From NCBI RefSeq assembly GCF_001522545.3, contig NC_031770.1:22176153-22240152 (forward strand): a stretch of DNA of 64,000 bases, in the 5' to 3' direction. A model generated the notes under the pieces. That model was not told the origin of the DNA, made no database searches, and was given only the letters and a program-made list of their open reading frames with translations. Shown one piece after another: positions 1 through 10,184 of this stretch (position 1 is the first letter of the stretch; each line of letters opens with the position of its first letter). The translations under genes were made by a program, and so were the position numbers. The stretch is from Parus major (taxonomy: Eukaryota > Chordata > Aves > Passeriformes > Paridae).

Positions 1-3000
1 GTGAATGTTACTTTGTTGGCTTCCTTAGCAAGGGAATCAGTAAACAAAGGTCATGGGAATGGGAGATCCTTTCAGATCAGGATGAACACACGTGACAGGG
101 TCACAGTCAGCAGTCATTCCTGCAGGCCAGAAGCCGTGCTGAAGTTCATACAAAGTTTTAGTCTTCAGGATGTCAGCCTGGGCCCTGTGAGCTTTGCAGA
201 CATTTTTGTGGTTCATTCTCCATCCTCTCACACAAGGGTCTGCTGAATGTGGCTGTCACCTGTATTAAGACACTGCATGGGATTGTCAATCTTATCTCAA
301 GAAAAACAGCAATAAAGCATAAGCTTTCAGACTGCTGAGCTGGGGTGGAACTGTACGGAGAGCAGCCAAGGAGCACAATGAGGAGCTATTTTTAACACCA
401 TTTCTGCATCCACTGTCATATGTGGTGTGACAGGATCTCTCGTCACTCACATTGTTTCTCTGGCCAGCATGAAAATCCAGTTTTCTTTTGCATGATGTTA
501 TACACTGTCCTTATACTTACTAGAAAAGGGACAGTTACCATAGTGAAAGCATGTACTTTCACTTGGGTTTTTTTGGTGGTTTTTTTGGGGGTCTCTAGAG
601 GCTTTTGTGCTCATTTTGTGAATTCTTCACTATATTCTTTGCTGTTGCATTCTTTGGAGCCTCCCTGGCAGTGCTCCAAGCTTTAGTGCAGGAGGTGTAG
701 CAGGGGCTACACAATGCTCCCCATCAGTTTCTCTCCCCTCAGCAGCCCCACAGCATTTCAAACCAAAGGTAATTAGCTGCAGCACTTTTTGCCCAGATTT
801 GATTTGCCCAATTTGCCAGATTGCAAAGGCTCAAAGGCACGCTGCCCTGTGCTCAGCTGGGCAACAGCAGCCTCAGCAGCTGTGAGCAGCCTTAGGCCCA
901 CCTGCACCAGCCCCTGCTCCTCATTCCCTCCACCTGGGAGCACATTCACAGCAGGGACAGAAGGTTTTTAAAGCACTGATTTTTCTCAGAAATAGCTGGA
1001 GCAGGTATTGTCATTCTGTTTGGTTATGAATTAGTGTGCAGCTGCTGGGGACACCTGCCAGGCACACGGGGTCTTTACCCATCTGGGTGTGCAGCAGCAG
1101 CGGCCAGCAGTGCATCAGTTTGTGGGGAGGTGAGTGCTGCCTATGCAGTTTTAAGTTCTGCATTTGGTAATGGAGGTTCTTTAGTTGCTCTGTGGTGCAT
1201 TTTAAAGCCGTGTTAAAGTCAGAAGCACTCTGTCTCTAGTGCTTTTTTGCAGTGGAGTAAAGACAACCAGCACAAACCAGCTCTTCTGTGCTGTGAGAGC
1301 CTGTGAGAGTTCAGTGGGACTGAACTGCAGCAAATCCCTCCCCCTCACACATGTGTGCAATAGCAATGGGTTTTATTTGCTCCCAGAGCACTAAGTAAAA
1401 ATCAAAACCATTCCTGTTCAGCATGTCCCAGCAGTGTGTGTGCCTGGTGCAGGGCAATGCTCAGGAGACCCCAACAAAGCTCGGGGAGAGCACTGAGCCC
1501 CTCACCCAGTGGGAAGCAGGTGCTGCCCCCAACACAGAGGCTGAGAAGACCTTGGCTGATTAGCTGTTCTCTGTGCTTGCCTTCTGCTCCAGGAGTTAGG
1601 CTGGTTAGTAAGGATGTGTAGCCAACCAGAAAATGCTGGGAAGAATGCCGTGTTGCTATGGTATCTATTGCTGCCAGAGGTGTCAGGGGTTTAATTGCAA
1701 CACACATATAAAGAATCTCAGCCAATACAAGTATTTTCACCTAGAAGATTGAGTCTGTGCTTCTTTCATTCTAACTCACCACAACTTCTGTGTTGGTATG
1801 TGGCAGCTGGGGGAACTAACATGTCCTGTTCTTGAAAGACAGGACGAGTAAAAACCTGTGAGAAATCCAAAAAAGGCATTAGGGAAAGTGAACTCCTGAA
1901 GCCTGTCAGAAGTAGCTACCGAGATGCTCATGCACAGCTGTATCTGTAAAATACATGTGCTCAAGCCTTGTCTTTTTGCTTTTTTTTCCCTTTCCTTTTC
2001 CATTCCTGCTTCCCCTTTCCTAATTAAGTTCAAGTCCTTACATAGTACAGCCAAATTCAAATTTAAGCTGCCCCATGGCACAGGTGTAGGTTTAAAACAA
2101 GCTTAAGTTTGGCAGCTCCATCCATCATCACCAATTCCGAAGCTTTCTCCCTGCAGCTCCACTTTAAGTATTTACGGAGGCAGAAGTGTCTGAGAAACCT
2201 TGCAGAGGTTTTGGTTCTTTTTAAGATTTGCTTCCTTGTAGAGATTTTCTTGAAGATATTTCTGTTCAGGTGGATGAGGGTGAAGTATGAGCTTTGCTAT
2301 TAATTCCTGCCTGGGGAGGGGGACACAGGCCCCCTGTAAATGTCACTGCAGTTTCTATGTGCAAATCTGAGGGTTTTGTGCTTTTGCACTGGAATTTCCT
2401 TCCACATTCCCAGTCTCCCAGCTTACAAAACTGGGGGCACAACGAAACTGTGCTGGAGTATCTTACACGTGTGGATTTTCTATAAAAGGAAGATTATGGC
2501 CTCTTCTTCATCAGGGGCTGCCACTTGGGGGAAATGCTAAGCAGCAGTAGCACAGGGAGTGCACTACTAAGCCTGGGAGTTACTGTGTGCTCAGCAATGG
2601 GACCAAAAAGACAGCTCAACAAGAAAAGCAAGCAGGGCTTAGAGAGGAAAAATAGATTGCTTTCAAAGCTCTCCAGCAATCTTTTTTGGTGAGTTTTACA
2701 GTTAAGCAGAAGGTACTTTAGAAGAACCAGTGATAACAGGAAAAGGTGTTGAACACTCTCAGCATGAGAACTGGGAAGAAAGCTAAGATAATCCATATAG
2801 TGCCCCAAGTCAACATGAAGTATTTATTTTTTTTTTCATTTAGAATGATAACACTGCACATACAACCTGGATAGTGGAAGTGAACAGAGAAAAATGTAAA
2901 GCTGTTCAGCTGAAAGCTAAATTGGAAGAAGCATCCTTTAGGAAAGTGTACAGGAAGTGTGCATGAAATACTGCATGAAATTACAATTCTGCCAACACAA

Positions 3001-4776
3001 ATCATAAATAGCTCTGTAAAACGGGGTGGGTGCCTCTCATTTGTGAGCAGCAAATAGAGCAGCTATGGCCAGGTGTGCTGAAAGGCTGCAGGCTGGTTGC
3101 TCTGACCCCAGTCTAAACCAGGGAGAAGAGTGTAAGGTCACAGCAGCAAATGGAAGCAGCATATAATGTAGCTGAAGTACAGCCCTGGATACCCATCTTT
3201 GTAGCTTGAATTTGCTGCATTTCCTTTACCCAGGAAAATCCATTATGGAGGAAACCTGTCTGTGTCTCACATAAGCATCCGAGGAAAACCTTGGAAAATG
3301 AGGTGTGAGAGGGTGGGTTTCTAGGTTACACTCACAGAGGGGGCAGACATTAGGGAGGGAGCAGGAAAGGGAAGCACAACACTGGCACAAGGGCAAATGG
3401 GACTGACTGCCCAAGAAGCTCCTTTGGCTGGGGGTTCTAAAGGGCTGTAGCCCTCTGAGTCATGATTTGCCTGCTGGAAGAAGCTGTGAGATACTTTACC
3501 CTGCCTCAGTTGTCTCTGCCACTGTCAGAGAGTGCCCTTGGGTTACTGCCAGCAGTCTCAAAGTTTTAAAGATTAAGTGTGGAAACCTGATTAGTATGAA
3601 AATGTAATGTTTCTTAAAATAGACATTTCCTCAACCAGCAAGAACCCGCAAGTACTCCAAAAGTGGCATGTTATTTTATTTTGAATGGCCATCACACTTT
3701 TTAAAGCCTTACACCTATGTCAGGCCTCATACCCAACCTGCAGTTCATGGTGTCAGCAGTTATTGGCATAACTGTTTAAAACAAGCAGGATGTCTTCAGA
3801 CCCTTTGGAGGTCTCATTTTTAGCAAGTGATGTTTGGCAGAACTTGATCAAATTGAGGAACTTTGAGAAGAATAACCTGAGTGAAAGTTGGGCAGATGGC
3901 ACCAGCAGTGGTGTGTGAAGTGTGGGTCAGCAGAGCTGGATCCAAAGGTAGCCTTGAGAAAGGATGCCAAGAGCTGGGGAAAGGCAGTGGAGAGGTCACT
4001 GAAGTGGCCTGGAGCAAATATATGACCAAAGACAAGTTATTAGCCTGTGATTTCAGCATGAATTACCACCTCAGCACAAAACTATTACCACAAGAGTAAA
4101 GAAACCCATAAACTATAAATTAGCAACAGCATCACTTCAAGAACTGTCTCATAAATGCTTATTTTTATCTCTGAATTGTGGCTTATTATATGGTAATCCT
4201 CCCACATATCTGAGCCCCTAAAGCAACCTTTATCCTTCTGGCAGTAGTCTAAGAAAAAAAATAAAAATCAACTGGACCAAATTTTTTCCATGACTTGCCT
4301 TTTAATTAATTTACGAACAGTGTAGCTGTTTCTGATCTTCTAGTATCATTTCCAGTTCTTCTATTTTTGCCACCTAATTTTGGAAACTCAAATGCGCTAG
4401 TGCAGGGATAAAAATGCTGCGGTCCATAAAACTTAATTAATTTTGTCAAGAAAGATCAGCTCTAGAAGGAGTGCCAATACAATTTAAATGCCACAGGTCA
4501 TAGCTGAAGTTATATTTCTGTGCTACTTCTGCAGTAAACTTTAATTTTAAGTGGCTGCAACGATTCACTTCAGCTACCCGACCATATATAAAGCTTTTCT
4601 TAAATCCCTGTGGATAGAATGCATTTCTGTTACCTGCAGGCTGACCACTGCTGTGGAAGGCACAGGCCACAGGTAGCCCATTTAATTTGTTCTGTTGCTG
4701 AAAGGTGCTGATATGCAGCTACCCAAGGCTATTTACACATTGAGCTGCCCCTGGATATTAAGAAAGGTAGTGCGGC
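1..4776. other. Non-coding unique sequence
   Basis: No gene is recognised here. Open frames are at most about 112 codons and occur on both strands over the same bases, as expected by chance. A stretch around 650-1600 is richer in G and C than its surroundings and has frequent CAGCAG/CTGCTG words, but it has neither the CpG density of a promoter island nor an exon I can name. Two separate stretches inside 4300-4440 contain TAATTAA homeodomain-type words (4303-4309 and 4434-4440) in AT-rich sequence, which is compatible with an enhancer but not proof of one. Nothing resembling a mobile element was found. Confidence 0.6.
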
Positions 4777-4809
4777 TGACCACCACCGAATTGACCGAAT
4801 TCGTGGTCA
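4777..4809. repeat. Small imperfect palindrome with CpGs
   Basis: The outer arms TGACCAC (4777-4783) and GTGGTCA (4803-4809) are exact reverse complements. Inside them GAATT (4788-4792) can pair with AATTC (4798-4802), leaving a CACC bulge on one side. The inner part also reads as a direct repeat of CCGAATT. Three CpGs fall inside the element and one just before it, which is unusual in this CpG-poor sequence. It could be a dimeric transcription-factor site or a chance hairpin; no function can be assigned. Confidence 0.5.
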
Positions 4810-7020
4810 AAATCTACCTGTTAGATCCTGATGTTAGCTTAACTTGTTCTCACATGGATCTCTGTGATTCCTAGCACAAGGAATGAAGAGATTTTTGAAC
4901 ATAGTTTTAATCCTGGCATCATCTCTAGTGGGTACAGAGTGCACACCCCTTTTTCCTCTTGGAGCAGCTCACTTACATTGCTGAAGTTTGTGGGAACTAA
5001 AGGGAGCGGTGCTGAGGCCTCCTCAAAGTTGAGCCTTGACACCCTTCAGCTCCGTCTCCTGTGCAGTGCCTAAAGTGTATCATATCCATTAGAATTTTCC
5101 TTTTCCAGTCCTCCTGGGCATTGGTGGCATCTGGAAAAACCTCTCAAGCTTGGAGCTGCCAGTGCAGGTCCCCTAGGCTGAGGATGGCTGAGCCACATTG
5201 TCCTGCACCTGGGTGCCACAGGCAGCTGGGACTCATTCTCACATGCCCTGCCAGGACCTGTGTTGGATGTGACTGTTTTTGCATGAAGCAGAAAATTAAA
5301 AACCACCAAAGTTGTCTTCATTGTCTTCTTTACACATAACTAACAGAGGAGCCACTCCACAAGCAGCTCCTGGTTGGACTGTTGAATTCAGTGCATGTGC
5401 ACAGAACACCCCTGGGTATCCATGAGGACTCACCAGGAAGGGTTGGCTCTCAGAGGTCCCATAATGCAAGAAATGATCTATTGTAATGCAGATTTCCCCT
5501 CTTCCTCAAAGATGTAACAGGCACAGTGTTCTTCACACAGGCTTTGCATTGAGCAGTATTTCAGCTATCCTTGCTGGATTAAAATATATGCCTTGACTAA
5601 CAAGTGGCTGTGTGCTGGGAGTTATTTTGAAAAGCAATAATGAGCTGCACTACTTGTGGAAGGGGGGAAACGATAAAGAACTGTGAGGAGAAGTCGTGAC
5701 AGACCATGCATAGCAATCTCCTCATTCTTCACAGCTTCTTGAAGACTATCCTTCCGCTAAACCAGAGGAAGGAGAGCCTTTCCCCTCAGCAAGTGCAAAC
5801 CATGACCAGCTCAAGGGTTAGTGCTGACGAAGAAAATTAGGTGGGTGTGCAAGAGAAAGGACAGGCCTTGCGTTATTGCTGTGACTAATAACAAAATTGC
5901 TGCAGGTTTTCTCAGTTAAGCTGTTTTTCTTCTGACCTATGGTAAGCTGGCTATTCCAGCTAAGCTGCTTTTAGTTCTCAGATGTGAAAGAGATAGGTGA
6001 GCAAAGCCTTGCTCACCCTCTAATCAATGCAGAATTAAAGAAAGAGCCACTTAATATAATCTTCCACAGTAATGACAGTGGCTCTGTTAACTAAGGAGGG
6101 GCTAGAGCAAGGGTGGGTGTGTGTGTGCAAGAGACTTTACTACAGCTTTGTGGTAACCATTAAAGCCATATCTCACTTGCTAGTCACTTAGACAGCTTTT
6201 CAAAGTCGCTTGTGAACTCTTCTTGTCAGTAGCCATTGTGTAGCTGTTCAGCTCGTTATCAGAGCCACCACCTTTGGAATTTTTTCTGGTCATTACACTT
6301 TTGTGACTTTTAGGGTCTCACAGCAGTAGTAGTCAGTGTCTGCTGCTCCCCTCACCCCAACCAGAAGTGCTCCCCTTTGGCGCAAAATGGCAAATGTCTT
6401 ACTTTGGTCATGTCTGTCCTTGTCACCTGTTTCCTGCACCCCTTAGCTAGCTTTTTCTCAGTGTTTGGAGGTCTCTTTCTCCCAGGTCTCTGCAAACCTT
6501 CCCCCCTTTAGGACAGAGGCCTTGCTTGGAGGATGGCACTTTGGGCTACCACACAATTACATCAGGTGCCAAATGAAAAATCACTTCTCAGGCCACGCTG
6601 GGGAATGTGTCTCCAAGCTCAAGGAGTAAGTGAACAGCAAGTTTGGAGTGTTTCAGGTGGAGAGTTGTGTGCTGCCTGACTGAACTCACGCCATGCTGAC
6701 AGCTGCTGTATATGCAAGACTAAGAAGGAACTTTGTGAGTGGGAAGCATCATTTTATGTGCATGCTGCTCTTCTCAGAAATTTCACATGCTTAAGTCTTT
6801 CCTTAAGCCAGCCACAAAAGGCTTATTTGCTTTTTAAACTCACACCATTAGGGAAGGCATGTTCCATGCAGTGCACAACAGGGAGAAAAGTGACCAGTCT
6901 GCATTGCACCCATCCTGCAGGCTTCCAGTGCATAGCAGTGTTTCTCCACAACAGTGGAATGCATATTTTTCTTACACAAGGCTATAGTTTCCCAAGATAG
7001 CTCTCAAGCCAACAGTCCAT
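4810..7020. other. Non-coding unique sequence
   Basis: No gene, RNA or mobile element is recognised. Open frames are under 95 codons and are matched by equally long frames on the opposite strand, for example at 4839-5073 and 5061-5339. A short GGGTGGGTGTGTGTGTG run near 6111 is the only simple repeat of note. Confidence 0.6.
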
Positions 7021-8480
7021 TTCAGCTTTATTTATAGAAACAGAAAAACTTACAAAATTATAAAAGATATAAAAAGCACCAAAAAAAACCAGAAAACCAT
7101 TTTAGTTCAGAAATAAGCATGCTCTATATGACCTTCAGGGTCATTTCCATATTGGAGACAGAAGTTCTGCATACATACAAATTGGAATCCAGTCACTCAG
7201 TAGCACTTCAGTTCATGTAATAATGGTAATCAATAAGACTCTGAACAGATTCATGAATTTTTGCTCTAATGTTAATTCCATTTAATTACAGAGTTTGAGC
7301 AAAGTCTGAGAAAGTTCTTGCCCTTAGCTCAGTGTTGCCCCAAAATGGAAGCCAATCTCAGATCCTTTTAGTAAATTCAGAGGCTTAGAGCCATATACTC
7401 TGTGGCAGAGAGAATCCCTGTGGTCATCATCCAGTCAGTCATGAGAGCCATGTCTTTGGCCAGGCAGCATTCAAGGTAAGTTATTTTCAACAGGCCATGG
7501 TGTCTCCTAGAAATAGCTTCCAGGGGAAATCATGGCATTCTCATGGCGGGGGAGCTGGGGGACTCTTCAAATAAAAGGCTGGAGATTCTGTTTTGAAACA
7601 GCAAGAGATGGGCTTTTCTCTGCAGGGACAGAGAGCTGAAGCCTCTGCCCTTATTTCTTCAGGAATAAATGGAGGGTAACAAGAAGGCTGCCATAGCTGT
7701 GAGCAGCAGAGACATCAGAAATGCAGGCAATGAGCAGAAGCCTGTCTCAGGAACTGAATTTCTTGTTGAATGGATAAGTTATATCAGACTTGGCTGAAGC
7801 TGCAGGAGTGATGGACAGTAGGATACTAATTCCCAACAGGCTGAAATGTCTGCCAGGGGCATGGAACAAGTTTTGACATGCTATGGGTGGAGGAAGCTGC
7901 TTTTGGAAGAAGTCTACTCCAGAACTTGTGGCCTTTTCACCATGGCTAGGGGGAATGTCTAACTTTAGAAAGACTAAAGGTCTTCTATGGCTGCTCTTCA
8001 GTGTCAGTTTAAAACAAAACAGTGTAGGAGACACCTGTAATATCAGACAGGGGAAGAGTCTCCCTGGACACCTGTAGGTGTGACCTTCCCAGCTTTGGAC
8101 AATACAACCTTTGGGCAAAGATGCTGCTGTTACAGGTCTGGCTGTGGCCAAAGGATATGAAGCTCCAGCTAATTTGGTGCCACTGTACTGGACCATTCTG
8201 GGTTTTTTTTCTAAAGCTCTTAAAAAGTTCCTCCCAGGGTATCTGCAATATATTGCAGGAGCTGATTGCTTGGATACCACAGAATGAAGCAGACTGAACA
8301 GATTTACCATTCACCCAGACTGGAGATATCTCCTTTTGTAACAGAACAATACAAGAGGCAGATTCAACAGTCTGAAGGTGGTATTAGCCCCAAAATAAAG
8401 GTAGTATTTAATGCTTTAGCTCTAAGACAAGGCAGAGACCACTTAAAGCCCAAGGAGCTTTAAGAGCTTATTTGATTAAA
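7021..8480. other. Unassigned region with open frames on both strands
   Basis: The minus strand is open for 187 codons (8310 to 7747). On the plus strand one frame is open 7883-8074, meets stops at 8075-8077 and 8081-8083, and reopens for 67 codons (8084-8284). The reopened stretch has a protein-like mix of small, hydrophobic and charged residues. A minus-strand AATAAA (TTTATT at 7027-7032) lies downstream of the minus frame. I recognise no family in either translation. A decayed coding remnant, a lineage-specific transcript or pure chance are all possible; chance is the default because an ORF of this length is roughly expected once in 64 kb under a simple random-stop model. Confidence 0.3.
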
Positions 8481-9634
8481 AAGGAAAGCTGTTCTTTAAG
8501 AAAAGACCTTTCTCTCTACTCACTCTTTTTAAAGAAACAAAACCATTTCTAAGGTTACCAAAAAGGTGTTATTTTAAAGGCAAGATTTTAAATGAAGGCA
8601 TTAAAAAGAAAAAGCAGGCTTTGCTACAGTAGGTGAAAAAGTAGCTTAAGGCAGAACTACTCCAGTCAATGAGAATACAAAATGTTCTAGCTTATGTCAG
8701 AAAGCAATCAAGAAGAACTGATGAGCACCATGCCCTTCACGGAGTAGTGTAAGTGCAGGGCACAGCCCTACATGCCCCTGGACACCATTTGTGAGAGACT
8801 GGGCTTTTTGAATTCTCCAAGGTAGAATTTTTTTTTCTTCAATATCTCAAAATAGGCAGCAAAACATGAAAACAACCCTCAGCATATATATGATACCTGT
8901 TCTGAGATGCACGCTTCTGATGTACAGAGTCACAAAGATGCTGTTTTACAAAAATAACATAATTTAAAATGCTTCATAATTTCTCCCCACCCCCAGCCGC
9001 AGCCCATCAGTGTTTCTGCAGTTCAATTACTGCATTTGCAATCCAGAATCAATTAAATGAGCTTTTGGTTTTAATACATGGACTGAAGACTTGGTCTGGC
9101 TCACCCTTGTGCAGATAGAATATCCAGTGTAGGAAAAACATCAACCTGTCTTAATTGTTTGCATCATTCCTAATGTACAGTGTACTTCTGCTCCCATTCA
9201 ATTCCAACATGAGAATAGCAGTACAGGAACCCAAGAACAGTCAGTGTCGCCCATGGCCAGCCTATAAATAGAAAAGACAGACAATTCTAGTCAGAATAAT
9301 TAATGACTACTTCAAGTAGAAATACTCTTGGGATGACCAATTTATAATGCTTCTAATTAATTTTATTAGCAATTCAGTCTCATAAGTAAGTAGAGTCAAC
9401 CCAAAAAATTTGAAAAGTAAAATTGTCTAAGCTCCAAGGTTGCCTGACCCCCCGGCAGTCCTTGTCTTTCTCGTTTTCAGGGAGTTGGACCAGATTTATT
9501 CCTGTTGAATTACAAAGGTCTGTTTTGATCCTTTCCTTTGGATCTATCAAGCGGATTCCCCCAATGAACCCTGATGCTTTAAGCTGGCTACGATGCTTCT
9601 TAGGCACAAAGGGATGCATAGCCACAATGAAGAT
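8481..9634. other. Non-coding sequence with one unassigned open frame
   Basis: It is mostly AT-rich unique sequence. The minus strand is open for 90 codons (9652-9380) and the plus strand for 77 codons over the same bases. The minus translation has two N-glycosylation-type sequons (NST and NFT) and an acidic/basic run near the middle. I do not recognise it, and opposite-strand openness argues for chance. Nothing else is seen. Confidence 0.4.
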
Positions 9635-9727
9635 TATTAAAAATCTGAACAATTAAAAATCTATTCTAAACAATTCTAAAACAATTCTAAAACAAAATCT
9701 ATTTTAAACAATTAAAAATCTGTTCTG
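9635..9727. repeat. AT-rich short tandem repeat (ACAATTCTAAA-like)
   Basis: Two nearly identical flanking words, AACAATTAAAAATCTATTCT (from 9648) and AACAATTAAAAATCTGTTCT (near 9706), bracket two to three copies of an 11-base ACAATTCTAAA-type unit. The array looks like local slippage duplication. It has no coding potential. Confidence 0.75.
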
Positions 9728-10129
9728 CAAAAGGAGTCTGGGTGTAAGGCCTGATATACCCCTCTACAGCCCACTAACAGGTAATGTGTGTCAGTGAAGA
9801 ACAGACAGACCTCTCTGCTGATCCACCTGATGCCCAGGTTATTTTTTAACTATAAAGACTCTTCCAATACATAAAACCTTTGCTGGGGAAATAATGTTTC
9901 ATTAATATTTCAAATTTCTTTTTAGCAAAAGCCACCACCTTTTCACTCAAACTTAGCACAGCAAACAGCAGTAAGCAGGAGGTCACAAGCCAAAAGGCCT
10001 ATTGCTTTCCAGTGGAGTTGTAAATAATTTGAAAAGTCTGTTATCAAGTAAATAATTTTGCATTCCTTGATAGCCTTCCTGACACCTCTGTTTCCTTTTT
10101 CCATTCTCCTCCTTTCTCTAGAATTCATG
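9728..10129. other. Non-coding unique sequence
   Basis: About 400 bases of AT-rich unique sequence lie between the short tandem repeat and the palindrome. The longest open frame is 61 codons on the minus strand and is not recognised. No mobile element, RNA gene or regulatory site is apparent. Confidence 0.6.
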
Positions 10130-10184
10130 AAATTTAAATCTTACAGGTTGAAATCCTCAATTTCAACCTGTAAGATTTAAATTT
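10130..10184. repeat. Perfect inverted repeat, 25-bp arms, 5-nt spacer
   Basis: The left arm (10130-10154, beginning AAATTTAAATCTTACAGG) is the exact reverse complement of the right arm (10160-10184), with CCTCA between them. The bases just outside (G10129 and A10185) do not pair, so the symmetry is sharply bounded. On either strand this would fold into a long hairpin or extrude as a cruciform. A 5-nt loop and 25-bp stem are too short for a typical animal pre-miRNA. Perfect arms without any mismatch suggest recent origin by template switching during replication, or selection. Confidence 0.95.

Noticed and set aside
10130..10184. MicroRNA precursor
   Set aside because: A 25-bp stem with a 5-nt loop is shorter than usual animal precursors, and perfect complementarity is atypical.
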